Shown here in pieces: positions 26,224 through 35,392 of a stretch of 64,000 nt of DNA. The number at the start of each line of letters is the position of its first letter. The stretch's first letter is position 1. The notes under the pieces are model-generated. The model ran no database searches. It saw only the letters and a program-made list of their open reading frames with translations, and was not told the DNA's origin. The stretch comes from Phyllobacteriaceae bacterium (lineage in GTDB: Bacteria; Pseudomonadota; Alphaproteobacteria; Rhizobiales; Rhizobiaceae): contig JANSXT010000021.1 in NCBI GenBank assembly GCA_024742765.1, forward strand, positions 1-64,000. The letters run 5' to 3'. Made by a program: the position numbers and the translations under genes.

Positions 26224-27243
26224 TCAGCGGATCGGCGGTGCGTATTGCAGGCCGCCCTGCGACCACAGCGCATTGACGCCGCGACCGATCGCCAGCTCGG
26301 TGTCCGGGCCGACATTGCGGTCGAAGATCTCGCCATAGTTGCCGATGGCGGCGATGGCCTTGGCTGCCCAGTCATTGTCCAGGCCGATATCGGTGCCGAA
26401 CTCACCCTCGGTGCCCAGAAGGCGGCGAATGGCGGGGTTGTCGCTTTCCTTCATCTCTTCGACATTGTCCATCGTCACACCGAGTTCCTCGGCGTTCAGG
26501 GTGGCGTTGTGCACCCATTTGATGATGTTGAACCACTGATCATCACCCTGGCGGACGACCGGGCCGAGCGGCTCCTTGGAGATGATTTCGGGCAGGACCT
26601 TGTGGGCGCCCGGATCGGTCAGCTTGAGGCGCTGGGCATAAAGACCCGACTGGTCGGTCGTGTAGACGTCGCAGCGTCCGGCGTCATAGGCGGCGACGAC
26701 CTCGTCGGCCTTTTCGAAGGCGACCAGCTCATACTCCATGTTGTTGGCACGGAAATAGTCGGCCACGTTCAGTTCGGTGGTCGTGCCCGTGTTGGTGCAG
26801 ATCGAGGCACCGGACAGTTCGAGCGCCGAATTGATGTTCATGTCCGTGCGGATCATGAAGCCCTGGCCGTCATAATAGTTGACGCCGGCGAAGTTCAGGC
26901 CGAGCTGCGTGTCGCGGCTCATCGTCCAGGTAGTGTTGCGCGACAGAACGTCGACTTCGCCCGACTGCAGCGCGGTGAAGCGTTCCTTTGCCGACAGCGG
27001 CGTGAACTTCACAGCGGTGGCGTCGCCGAAGATCGCCGCGGCAATGCCCCGGCACAGATCGACATCCATGCCGCTCCATTCGCCGTCGGCATCAGGGTTG
27101 GAAAACCCCGGAAGGCCCTGGCTCACGCCGCACTGCACGAAGCCCTTGGCCTTGACGTCATCGAGCGTTGCCGCCGATGCGGTCGACGCGCCGAGCGCAA
27201 GCACGGCGGCTCCCAGGACACCTGTGAGTACAGTTTTTGTCAT
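26224..27243 (-). CDS. aapJ: General L-amino-acid ABC transporter, periplasmic binding protein
   Basis: A 339-residue periplasmic protein with a signal peptide (about 1-25, ending STASA). The SBP_bac_3 fold is seen from KAKGFVQCGVSQGLPGFSNP to the C-terminus. It captures a broad range of L-amino acids for AapQMP. It is the first gene of the operon and is divergent from metC, an arrangement common in Hyphomicrobiales. Confidence 0.95.
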   Translation of the reverse strand: MTKTVLTGVLGAAVLALGASTASAATLDDVKAKGFVQCGVSQGLPGFSNPDADGEWSGMDVDLCRGIAAAIFGDATAVKFTPLSAKERFTALQSGEVDVLSRNTTWTMSRDTQLGLNFAGVNYYDGQGFMIRTDMNINSALELSGASICTNTGTTTELNVADYFRANNMEYELVAFEKADEVVAAYDAGRCDVYTTDQSGLYAQRLKLTDPGAHKVLPEIISKEPLGPVVRQGDDQWFNIIKWVHNATLNAEELGVTMDNVEEMKESDNPAIRRLLGTEGEFGTDIGLDNDWAAKAIAAIGNYGEIFDRNVGPDTELAIGRGVNALWSQGGLQYAPPIR

Positions 27244-27666
27244 CGTTTTTCCTCATGGTTGCTCAAGTTGCTTTGGGCTTGAGCGCCGACTTACCGCATG
27301 CTCCGGCCACAGCCGGAACGCGAACGGCACCTCCCTTCCCGAATGTGAGACAAGGGCAAAAAGCGAAGCCGGTCAAGGACTATCTGACGGCCCGGTCACC
27401 GGTTAAGTTAACGCCAAAGCGTTTTGAAAGCCGGTTTTGGGTGCCGATGGATGCCGGCGCGGCGCCCGGCACAGGCGCGATCGCGGGGCCCTTCCTCTCT
27501 TCGTTTCGGCTCCCGTCGCCGGTCACGGCCGGTTGCATCCGTCCCGCTGGCGGCGACAGGCAGACAGCGATTTCTGCTTGCGGTGTTCTTGTGTTGGCAT
27601 GGTTGACGCCGGGCGGGCGACCGCCTACGCGCTTGGCGCTGAACCAGACGAGGAGGTCACCGGATC
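27244..27666. other. Divergent intergenic region between aapJ and metC (423 bp)
   Basis: This gap must hold the promoters of aapJQMP (leftward) and metC (rightward). An 11-bp inverted repeat GTTAA-G-TTAAC occurs at 27402-27412. I see no SAM or other riboswitch, no RNA gene and no convincing short ORF. Confidence 0.45.
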
Positions 27667-28896
27667 ATGGCGGGCGGCGAAAAGAGCGGCAAACGCGGCA
27701 TCAACACGCAATTGGCGCATTCGGGCAACGACCCGCACGCCTATTTCGGATGGGTCAATCCGCCCGTCGTGCACGGATCGACGGTGCTGTTTCCGGATGC
27801 GGCAACGATGAAGGCGACGCAGGTGCGCGACCCCGACGCCGCTGCGCGCAGCCGCATCCAGCCCTATACCTATGCGACCTATGGCAGCCCGACCACGGAC
27901 GCGCTGTGCGAGGCCGTCAACGCGCTGGAAGGCAGCGCGGGCACCATTCTGGTGCCGTCCGGACTTGCCGCCGTCACCGTGCCGCTTCTGGCCTTCCTGA
28001 CGGCGGGTGATCATGTGCTGATCGTCGATACGGTCTATTATCCGACGCGGCGTTTCGCCGACACGATCCTGTCGCGGATGGGCGTCGAGGTCGAATATTT
28101 CGCGCCCGATCTTGGTGCGGACATCGCAACGCTGTTCCGCGACGAAACAAGGGTCCTGTTCATGGAGGCGCCGGGGTCGAACACGTTCGAAATGCAGGAT
28201 GTGCCGGCCATGACCGCTGCGGCGAAGGCGGTCGGCATCGTCACCATGATCGACAACACATGGGCAACGCCGCTCTTCTTCAAGCCGCTCGATCACGGTG
28301 TCGACATCTCGATCCATGCAGCGACGAAATATCCCGGCGGGCATTCGGACGTGCTGATGGGCATGGTCAGCGCCAATCAGGAAAGCTGGGCGACGCTCTA
28401 CAACACGCAAGTTGCGCTCGGCACATGCGGCGCGCCCGACGATGCCTATCTGGTGCTGCGGGGCCTGCGCACGATGGGCATCCGGCTCGAACGGCACCAG
28501 ACGACCGCGCGAGCGCTGGCGCGTTGGCTTGAAGAGGCGGCCAAAGAACCGGACTCCATCGTCGGCGACGTGCTCTACCCGCCGCTCGAAAGCTTTCCCG
28601 GCCACGAGATCTGGAAGCGCGATTTTTCCGGCGCGGCGGGGCTGTTCTCATTTGTCATCAAGGACGGAACCGAAGCGCAGGCCCACGCCTTCCTCGATGC
28701 GCTGGAGATTTTCGGGCTGGGCTATTCCTGGGGCGGCTATGAGAGCCTTGTCACCCATGTCTATCTGAAGGACCGCACCGTGCCGGGCCGCGACTATGGC
28801 GGCGAAGTCGTCCGCCTGCAGATCGGGCTTGAGGACGAGGCCGATTTGAAAGCCGACATCGAACGCGGATTGGCTGCGGCCAAGGCGGCCGGCTGA
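27667..28896 (+). CDS. metC: Cystathionine beta-lyase
   Basis: A 409-residue PLP enzyme of the Cys/Met metabolism family that cleaves cystathionine to homocysteine, pyruvate and ammonia in methionine synthesis. The PLP lysine is in SIHAATKYPGGHSDVLMG, the aspartate that contacts PLP in TMIDNTWATP, and the YATYGSPTTDALCEAVN segment is typical. AGGAGG lies upstream of the ATG. The length matches rhizobial MetC. Confidence 0.92.
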   Translation: MAGGEKSGKRGINTQLAHSGNDPHAYFGWVNPPVVHGSTVLFPDAATMKATQVRDPDAAARSRIQPYTYATYGSPTTDALCEAVNALEGSAGTILVPSGLAAVTVPLLAFLTAGDHVLIVDTVYYPTRRFADTILSRMGVEVEYFAPDLGADIATLFRDETRVLFMEAPGSNTFEMQDVPAMTAAAKAVGIVTMIDNTWATPLFFKPLDHGVDISIHAATKYPGGHSDVLMGMVSANQESWATLYNTQVALGTCGAPDDAYLVLRGLRTMGIRLERHQTTARALARWLEEAAKEPDSIVGDVLYPPLESFPGHEIWKRDFSGAAGLFSFVIKDGTEAQAHAFLDALEIFGLGYSWGGYESLVTHVYLKDRTVPGRDYGGEVVRLQIGLEDEADLKADIERGLAAAKAAG

Positions 28897-28899
28897 GCC

Positions 28900-29694
28900 T
28901 CACGCATCGGGCGCCCATGGCGGCCGCTTGCGCGCGAAAAAGGCGGCAATGCCCTCGGCCGCTTCTTCGCTCTCCCAGCGATCGGCGAGCAGGGCGGCCG
29001 TTTCCTCCGTCAGCGTTGCCGGATCGAGCCGTTCGAAGGTCAGGCAGAAATGCTTGGCATCGGCAACAGCGCCCGGCGCGCCGACCAGGGCGGCGGTGGC
29101 GGCACGGTCGACGGCTTCATCGAGCGCTTCTGCCGGGCAAATCTCGGCGATCAGGCCGGCACGCAAGGCGAATTCAGCGTCGAACGCCCGGCCGGCCAGC
29201 AGCATTTGCCGGGCGAACCCCTCGCCCAGCCGCCGCACCACGAATGGCCCGATGGTCGCCGGCGCCAGCCCCAGCTTGGATTCGGTGAGCGCGACACGCA
29301 TCTCCGGCACCGCGATGGCGATGTCGCACACCGAAAGCATGCCGACGCCGCCGCCGAACGCATTGCCCTGGACGCGGGCGATCAGCGGCTTGGGCAGGCC
29401 GTTGAGCGTTGCCAGCATGGTCGCCAGCGCGCGGCTGCCCTCCATCTTGCCCGCGCGGTCCTTTTCCATCTGCTCGCGCATCCAGTTCAGATCGGCGCCG
29501 GCGCAGAAGGTCGGGCCGTCCGACCGAAGAATGATCACGCGGACCGCCGGATCGCGCGCCAGCGCTTCGCCGGCGTCGGTCAGTTCGGCGATCATCTGCG
29601 CGCTCAGCGCATTGTGCTTGTCGGGCCGGTCGAGCGTCAGCGTCGCGACGCCGCGCGCATCGGTTTCAAGCCTGATCGTGTCGTAGCCTTCCAT
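28900..29694 (-). CDS. Enoyl-CoA hydratase/isomerase, probable methylglutaconyl-CoA hydratase
   Basis: A 264-residue crotonase-fold protein. The oxyanion-hole segments are TLDRPDKHNALSAQMIAELT with FCAGADLNWM, and VQGNAFGGGVGMLSVCDIAI. Two acidic residues typical of hydratases should lie near the GGVGML region (ALTESKLGLAPATIGPFV). Its position as last gene of the leucine cluster points to hydration of 3-methylglutaconyl-CoA (LiuC type), which is inferred from context. Confidence 0.85.
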   Translation of the reverse strand: MEGYDTIRLETDARGVATLTLDRPDKHNALSAQMIAELTDAGEALARDPAVRVIILRSDGPTFCAGADLNWMREQMEKDRAGKMEGSRALATMLATLNGLPKPLIARVQGNAFGGGVGMLSVCDIAIAVPEMRVALTESKLGLAPATIGPFVVRRLGEGFARQMLLAGRAFDAEFALRAGLIAEICPAEALDEAVDRAATAALVGAPGAVADAKHFCLTFERLDPATLTEETAALLADRWESEEAAEGIAAFFARKRPPWAPDA

Positions 29695-29700
29695 GACCCC

Positions 29701-31326
29701 TCACCCTTCCCGTGACGCCCGTTCGCGCAGAACGCGCCGCATGATCTTGCCGGTCGTCGTCACCGGCAGTTCGTCCAGCGCCTCGATCTCGCGCGGATAT
29801 TCATGCGCCGCAAGCCGCTCCCTGACATGCGCCTGCAGTTCAGCCTCCAGCGCCGCATCGAGAGCATGGCCGTCGGCCAGGACCACATAAGCCTTGACGA
29901 TTTCGGTGCGCTCGGCGTCGGGCTTGCCGACCGCGGCGGCCATGCGCACCGCCGGATGGCGGATAAGGCAATCCTCGATGCCGCCCGGCCCGATGCGGTA
30001 ACCGGCGGATGTGATCACGTCATCGTCACGGCCGACAAAGCGGATCCAGCCGCCGGGTTCGCGCAGGCCGACATCGCCCATGACCAGCCAGTCGCTGACG
30101 AATTTAGCCGCCGTGGCCTCTGGATTGTTCCAATATTCCAGGAACATGACCGGATCGGGCCGGCGCACCGCGATCAGCCCCTCTTCGCCCTCGGCGCATT
30201 GCGATCCGTCTTCGCGTAACACGGCGACCGTGTGTCCCGGCACGGGCCGGCCCATCACGCCGGGCTGTGCGTCCATCAGCGCCGAACAGGAGGAGATGAC
30301 CAGATTGCACTCGGTCTGGCCGTAAAATTCGTTGATCGTTACGCCGAGCACCCGGCGGCCCCAGTCGATGAGTTCGGCACCGAGCGACTCGCCGCCCGAG
30401 CCGACCGTGCGCAGGGCGAGCGGCGGCGGCGGCGCCTCGGGGCATGCCGCGCGCATCATTTTCAGCGCCGTCGGCGGCAGGAAGGCGTTGGTGACCTTGC
30501 GCCGCGCCATGAGTTCGAAGGCGTCTTCCGCGGTGAACTTGTCGAAACGCCGGGCGACCACGGGTACGCCATGGAACAGCGCCGGCAGGAGCACGTCGAG
30601 CAGCCCGCCGATCCACGCCCAGTCCGCGGGTGTCCAGATCACATCGCCGGGTTGCGGGAAGAACTCGTGGTGCATCTCGACGCCGGGCAGATGGCCGAGC
30701 AGCACCCGGTGGGCATGCAGCGCGCCCTTGGGCGCCCCGGTCGTGCCGGATGTGTAGATGATCAGCGCCGGATCGTCGGCGGCCGTGTCGACGGGCTCGA
30801 AATCGGAAGGCTGATCGGCCAGCAGCGTATGCAGATCACCTGTTCCGAGATCGTCGTGTGCGCCATCGACCGTCAGGATGCACAGGCCGTCCTGCGCTGC
30901 CGTGCTCATCGCGCGCAATTTCGCGGCGCCTTCCCGGTTGGTGATCACATGGCTGATGCCGGCATCAACGATCCGGTGTTCGAGCGCGTCGGGTCCGAAC
31001 AGGACGAAGAGCGGCACGGCGATGGCGCCCATCTTGTAGATGGCGATGTGGCCGGCGGCGGTCTCGACCGTTTGCGGCAGCAGGACGCCAACCCGGTCGC
31101 CGGCCGAAACGCCCATTGTGGCCAGCAGACTGGCCATGCGGTTCGACAGGTCCTGCAATTCGCCGAAGCTGACGGTGCGGTCCTCATCGTCGACGATCAG
31201 CGCCGTGCGGTCCGGTTCGGTCTCCGCCCAGCGGTCGCAGCACGCCGCGCCCATGTTGAAGCGCTTCGGAACGTCCCAACGAAACCGGTCCAGCAGTTCC
31301 CCATAGCTTGCCGCGTCGGGCAGCAT
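29701..31326 (-). CDS. AMP-forming acyl-CoA synthetase
   Basis: A 541-residue adenylate-forming ligase that activates a carboxylic acid with ATP and CoA. The P-loop motif is IIYTSGTTGAPKGALHAH, and the C-terminal domain has the GYRIGPGGIEDCLIRHPAV hinge region and the catalytic Lys near PVTTTGKIMRRVLRE. It resembles acetyl-/medium-chain acyl-CoA synthetases. Its ATG overlaps the mccA stop by one base. In this operon it may activate isovalerate, acetoacetate or an arylacetate; the sequence does not decide. Confidence 0.88.
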   Translation of the reverse strand: MLPDAASYGELLDRFRWDVPKRFNMGAACCDRWAETEPDRTALIVDDEDRTVSFGELQDLSNRMASLLATMGVSAGDRVGVLLPQTVETAAGHIAIYKMGAIAVPLFVLFGPDALEHRIVDAGISHVITNREGAAKLRAMSTAAQDGLCILTVDGAHDDLGTGDLHTLLADQPSDFEPVDTAADDPALIIYTSGTTGAPKGALHAHRVLLGHLPGVEMHHEFFPQPGDVIWTPADWAWIGGLLDVLLPALFHGVPVVARRFDKFTAEDAFELMARRKVTNAFLPPTALKMMRAACPEAPPPPLALRTVGSGGESLGAELIDWGRRVLGVTINEFYGQTECNLVISSCSALMDAQPGVMGRPVPGHTVAVLREDGSQCAEGEEGLIAVRRPDPVMFLEYWNNPEATAAKFVSDWLVMGDVGLREPGGWIRFVGRDDDVITSAGYRIGPGGIEDCLIRHPAVRMAAAVGKPDAERTEIVKAYVVLADGHALDAALEAELQAHVRERLAAHEYPREIEALDELPVTTTGKIMRRVLRERASREG

Positions 31327-33293
31327 CAGCCCTCCTCCGGCTCAAGCGCGATCAGCACCGCCCCGCCCTCGATCGCGGCGCCCGGCTCGCCATGGATCGC
31401 GGCAATCACGCCGTCGCGCGGCGCGGTCAGCGGATGCTCCATCTTCATCGCCTCGACCACGGCCAGACGGTCGCCGGCGGACACGCTCTGGCCGGCCTTG
31501 ACATCGATCAGCCGGACGATGCCGGTCATCGGCGCGGTGACGGCATCGCCGCTGGCGCCCGCATCGGCGGCACCGGCCAGCGGATCGGGAATTGCGAACG
31601 CGTGCAATGCGCCGTCCAACAGCACCGAGACATTCGCCGTCCCGGCGGTCCGGTAGCGGACCACGCCCGCCTTGAAGCTCAAGCTGCCCGAATTGCCGCC
31701 GAAAGTGGTCGCATCACGGCTTAAATTGTCCAGCAGCAGGGGCGTTTCGCCCTCCAGCGTCACGCTGCCCGACCCATTCAGGACAAGCCGCCGCTCGATC
31801 AGACTGTCGCCGTGCATCAGCCGCACCTGATGGCTGGCCTCGCCCCAGAGCCGCCAGCCGAGGCGCGGATCGGCCGGGTCGAGATCGAGCGCGGCGATGG
31901 CCGCCAGCGCGATAACAATGTCGGACGGCTCGGGAGACGCGGTCAGCATGTCGAGATCGCGATCGATCAGGCCGGTATCGACTGCGCCAGCGGCAAACCC
32001 TTCATGCGCGGCGAGCGCCGCCAGAAACGCCCGGTTTGTGACCGTGCCGGCGACGTGCGTGTCGGCGAGCGCGGTGCGCAGCCGGCCGAGCGCTTCGTCG
32101 CGCGTTTCGCCATGGTTGATCAGCTTGGCGATCATCGGATCGTAGAATGGCGTGATCGCGTCGCCGGTCCGCACACCGGTGTCGATGCGCGCGTTCCCGA
32201 ATTCCAGATGGGCGAGCGTTCCGGTCTGCGGCAGGAAACCGTTCGCCGGGTCTTCCGCATAAAGCCGCGCCTCGAATGCGTGGCCTTCCAGCACGATCTT
32301 GTCCTGCGAGAGGGGCAGTTTCTCGCCCGCCGCAACGCGCAACTGCCATTCGACCAGATCAAGGCCGGTGACCGCCTCGGTCACCGGATGCTCGACCTGA
32401 AGGCGCGTGTTCATCTCCATGAACCAGAACCCGTCCGGCCTCAGCGGTCCCGAGCCATCGGCGATGAATTCGACCGTGCCCGCGCCCTGATAGTCGATCG
32501 CCTCGGCGGCGCGGACCGCCGCACCGGTCATCGCCGCGCGCACCTCTTCGGCCATGCCCGGCGCGGGCGCCTCCTCGATCACCTTCTGGTGGCGCCGTTG
32601 CAGCGAGCAATCGCGCTCAAAAAGGTGCACGACATTGCCGTGCGCGTCACCGAACACCTGCACCTCGATATGGCGCGGCGCGGAAACATATTTCTCAATC
32701 AGCACGGCGTCGTCGCCGAACGCGTTCTGTGCCTCGCGCCGGCAGCTTTCGAGCGCGGCCTGAAAATCCTCGGCGCGCTCGACCTTGCGCATGCCCTTGC
32801 CGCCGCCGCCGGCGCGCGCCTTGATCAGCACCGGGTAGCCGATCTGATCGGCTTCGCCGGCGAGGAAATCGGCCTCCTGATTGTCGCCGTGATAGCCGGG
32901 CACGACCGGCACACCGGCCTTGTCCATCAACGCCTTGGCGGCGTCCTTGAGACCCATGGCGCGGATCGCAGCCGCCGACGGGCCGACGAAGATCAGCCCG
33001 GCCGCCTCGACCGCGTCAACGAAGGCCGGGTTCTCCGACAGGAACCCGTAGCCCGGATGGATGGCGTCGGCGCCGCTCGCCTTCGCCGCTTCGATGATCG
33101 CGTCAATGTTCAGATAGCTGTCGGCGGCCGGCGCCGGGCCGATCCGTACCGCCTCGTCGGCCATGTCGACATGCAGTGCATGCGCGTCGGCGTCCGAATG
33201 GATCGCAACGGTGGAAATGCCCATGCGATTGGCAGTCCGGATGATGCGGCAGGCAATCTCGCCGCGATTGGCGATGAGGACACGGGTGATCAT
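31326..33293 (-). CDS. mccA: 3-Methylcrotonyl-CoA carboxylase, biotin-containing alpha subunit
   Basis: A 655-residue subunit combining biotin carboxylase (about 1-450, with ATP-grasp GGGGKGMRKV and EMNTRLQVEHPVTE) and a biotinyl domain near the C-terminus (biotin Lys in EAMKMEHPL). It carboxylates biotin using bicarbonate and ATP for the leucine pathway enzyme. Similar subunits serve acetyl-, propionyl- and geranyl-CoA carboxylases; the neighbours ivd and mccB favour methylcrotonyl-CoA. Confidence 0.93.
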   Translation of the reverse strand: MITRVLIANRGEIACRIIRTANRMGISTVAIHSDADAHALHVDMADEAVRIGPAPAADSYLNIDAIIEAAKASGADAIHPGYGFLSENPAFVDAVEAAGLIFVGPSAAAIRAMGLKDAAKALMDKAGVPVVPGYHGDNQEADFLAGEADQIGYPVLIKARAGGGGKGMRKVERAEDFQAALESCRREAQNAFGDDAVLIEKYVSAPRHIEVQVFGDAHGNVVHLFERDCSLQRRHQKVIEEAPAPGMAEEVRAAMTGAAVRAAEAIDYQGAGTVEFIADGSGPLRPDGFWFMEMNTRLQVEHPVTEAVTGLDLVEWQLRVAAGEKLPLSQDKIVLEGHAFEARLYAEDPANGFLPQTGTLAHLEFGNARIDTGVRTGDAITPFYDPMIAKLINHGETRDEALGRLRTALADTHVAGTVTNRAFLAALAAHEGFAAGAVDTGLIDRDLDMLTASPEPSDIVIALAAIAALDLDPADPRLGWRLWGEASHQVRLMHGDSLIERRLVLNGSGSVTLEGETPLLLDNLSRDATTFGGNSGSLSFKAGVVRYRTAGTANVSVLLDGALHAFAIPDPLAGAADAGASGDAVTAPMTGIVRLIDVKAGQSVSAGDRLAVVEAMKMEHPLTAPRDGVIAAIHGEPGAAIEGGAVLIALEPEEG

Positions 33294-33304
33294 CCCAGAG
33301 CGCC

Positions 33305-33445
33305 GTCATCCTCGGGCTTGACCCAAGGATCCATTCCAGAGGCCGTTCCGCCTGCTATCGCCATCAAATCATGCATCTTCTGTCAGCGCCTCGTCCCCAA
33401 ATCTGGCATCTCGGAATGGATCCTCGGGTCAAGCCCGAGGATGAC
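33305..33445. repeat. Long inverted repeat element between mccB and mccA
   Basis: Two 33-base arms (33305-33337 and 33413-33445) are reverse complements at 32 of 33 positions and are separated by 75 bases. The arm begins GTCATCCTCGGGCTTGACCC. This kind of sequence recurs in many Hyphomicrobiales genomes as a REP/MITE-like palindromic repeat, to my knowledge. It fills almost the whole gap between the two carboxylase genes and would form a large hairpin in the operon mRNA. Confidence 0.8.
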
Positions 33446-33461
33446 GCGGCCCGCCGCCGCG

Positions 33462-35015
33462 TCACATCCGGAAAACGCCGAATTTCGTCTCCTGCATCGG
33501 TGCGTTAAGCGCGGCGCGCAAACTCAATGCCACCACATGGCGGGTCGTGCGTGGGTCGATGATGCCGTCGTCCCACAGCCGCGCCGATGCATAAAAGGGA
33601 TGCGACTGCTCCTCGAAAAGGTCGAGCGTCGGCTGCTTGAACGCCGCTTCCTCCTCCGCGCTCCAGGTGCCGCCCTTGCCCTCGATGCCCGCACGCTTCA
33701 CCGTCGCCAGCACGCCCGCTGCCTGCGCACCGCCCATCACGGCGATGCGCGCGTTCGGCCACATCCACAAAAAGCGCGGTCCGTAAGCGCGGCCGCACAT
33801 GCCGTAATTGCCGGCGCCGTATGAGCCACCAATGATCACCGTCACCTTTGGAACAGCGGCGGTGGAGACCGCCTGCACCAGCTTGGCGCCGTCCTTGGCG
33901 ATGCCGCCGGCCTCATATTTCGATCCGACCATGAAGCCGGTAATGTTCTGCAGGAACAGAAGCGGGATTTTCCGCTGGCAGCACAATTCGATGAAGTGCG
34001 CGCCCTTGAGCGAACTCTCCGAGAACAGGACGCCATTGTTGGCGATGATGCCGACAGGCACGCCGTCGACATGGGCGAAACCGGTGACGAGCGTCGTGCC
34101 GTAGCGCGGCTTGAACTCGGCGAAGTCCGACCTGTCGACGATCCGAGCGATCACATCGCGCACGTCATAGGGCGTCTTCGGATCGTCCGGGATCAGATCG
34201 AGCAGCGTATCGGGATCGTAAGCCGGGGCTTTCGCTTGACCGATGGGAATGGCCGGTTCGGGCGCCGGGCCAAGATCGGCGACGATCTGGCGGGCGAGCG
34301 CCAGCGCGTGATGGTCATCGTCGGCCAGATAGTCGGCGACGCCCGACAGGCGCGTGTGCGTGTCGCCGCCGCCGAGCGTTTCGGCATCGACGACCTCGCC
34401 AGTGGCTTCTTTCACGAGTGGCGGACCCGCCAGAAAGATCGTGCCCTGCTCCCTGACAATGATGGTCTGGTCGCTCATCGCCGGCACATAGGCGCCGCCG
34501 GCCGTGCACGAGCCCATCACCACGGCGATCTGGGCAATGCCAGCCGCGCTCATGCGGGCCTGATTGTAGAAGATGCGGCCGAAATGGTCCCGGTCGGGAA
34601 AGACCTCGTCCTGGTTGGGCAGGTTGGCGCCGCCCGAATCCACCAGATAGAGACACGGCAGCCGGTTCTCGGCGGCGATTTCCTGCGCGCGCAGATGCTT
34701 CTTAACGGTCAGCGGAAAATAAGTGCCGCCCTTCACCGTTGCGTCGTTGCAGACGATCATGCAGTCGCGGCCCGACACCTTGCCGACGCCGGCGATCACG
34801 CCGGCGGCGGGGATGTCTTCCGCATAGACGCCGCGCGCGGCGAAAAGACCGATCTCGAGAAAGGCCGCGCCGGGATCAAGCAGCCCCTGCACGCGGTCGC
34901 GCGGCAGCAGCTTGCCGCGTTTGAGATGGCGATCCCGCGAGGCTTCCGACCCGCCGGCCATGATGCGGGCGGCTTCGGCGGCGGTCTGTTCGGTTTGGGT
35001 GCGGAGGCTGCTCAC
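33462..35015 (-). CDS. mccB: 3-Methylcrotonyl-CoA carboxylase, carboxyltransferase beta subunit
   Basis: A 517-residue crotonase-superfamily carboxyltransferase that moves CO2 from carboxybiotin to 3-methylcrotonyl-CoA. Typical segments are [39 protein letters not shown] and [20 protein letters not shown]. The start is GTG (35013-35015), overlapping the stop of the upstream VapC-like gene by 4 bases (GTGA). This is odd, because it ties expression of a catabolic enzyme to a toxin gene. Confidence 0.93.
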   Translation of the reverse strand: MSSLRTQTEQTAAEAARIMAGGSEASRDRHLKRGKLLPRDRVQGLLDPGAAFLEIGLFAARGVYAEDIPAAGVIAGVGKVSGRDCMIVCNDATVKGGTYFPLTVKKHLRAQEIAAENRLPCLYLVDSGGANLPNQDEVFPDRDHFGRIFYNQARMSAAGIAQIAVVMGSCTAGGAYVPAMSDQTIIVREQGTIFLAGPPLVKEATGEVVDAETLGGGDTHTRLSGVADYLADDDHHALALARQIVADLGPAPEPAIPIGQAKAPAYDPDTLLDLIPDDPKTPYDVRDVIARIVDRSDFAEFKPRYGTTLVTGFAHVDGVPVGIIANNGVLFSESSLKGAHFIELCCQRKIPLLFLQNITGFMVGSKYEAGGIAKDGAKLVQAVSTAAVPKVTVIIGGSYGAGNYGMCGRAYGPRFLWMWPNARIAVMGGAQAAGVLATVKRAGIEGKGGTWSAEEEAAFKQPTLDLFEEQSHPFYASARLWDDGIIDPRTTRHVVALSLRAALNAPMQETKFGVFRM

Positions 35016-35392
35016 CGGATCACCTCGACTGTGACGCCCGTATCCAGATCGGCCCAGGAACGGTCGGCTGTCACCGCCGTTGCGTCCGTCGCCTTTGCCA
35101 GCGCCAGACAGGCACGGTCGGCGAGCGACAGGCCCTTCGGGCGGGTCGGCACGCGCAGCCCAACCGCAATCCGGCTTTGCCTCTGGTCGAAGGCGACCAC
35201 CGACAGGCGCAGCGCATTGATGATCACGTCGAGATCGTCGTCCGGCACGCCCCGGTCGGTCAGTTTCGTGCCCACTTCGCACAGATTGACCGTCGAAACG
35301 AGCGCGCCGTCCAGCATGGGCCCGACCTTGTCGCCACCGGGCTCAGCGTTCAGATGGGCGATGATCGCGGACGCATCGAGCACGATGGCCAT
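35012..35392 (-). CDS. VapC-like PIN-domain toxin
   Basis: A 126-residue PIN protein, the usual size of VapC ribonuclease toxins. The acidic residues expected at the Mg2+ site are Asp6 (VLDASAII), Glu39 (NLCEVGTKL), Asp92 ([12 protein letters not shown]) and Asp110 (TADRSW). Its ATG shares one base with the antitoxin stop, and its own stop overlaps the mccB start. The RNA target is unknown. Confidence 0.9.
   Translation of the reverse strand: MAIVLDASAIIAHLNAEPGGDKVGPMLDGALVSTVNLCEVGTKLTDRGVPDDDLDVIINALRLSVVAFDQRQSRIAVGLRVPTRPKGLSLADRACLALAKATDATAVTADRSWADLDTGVTVEVIR

Noticed and set aside
27244-27666. SAM or other riboswitch ahead of metC
   Set aside because: No pseudoknot pattern or conserved SAM-II core could be found by eye.
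33305-33445. Possible CRISPR-like repeat
   Set aside because: There are only two arms and they are inverted rather than direct. There is no spacer series and no cas gene.
33462-35282. Longer mccB starting at 35282
   Set aside because: The added residues read through the VapC-like gene on the same strand and do not resemble carboxyltransferases. The GTG at 35015 fits the family N-terminus.
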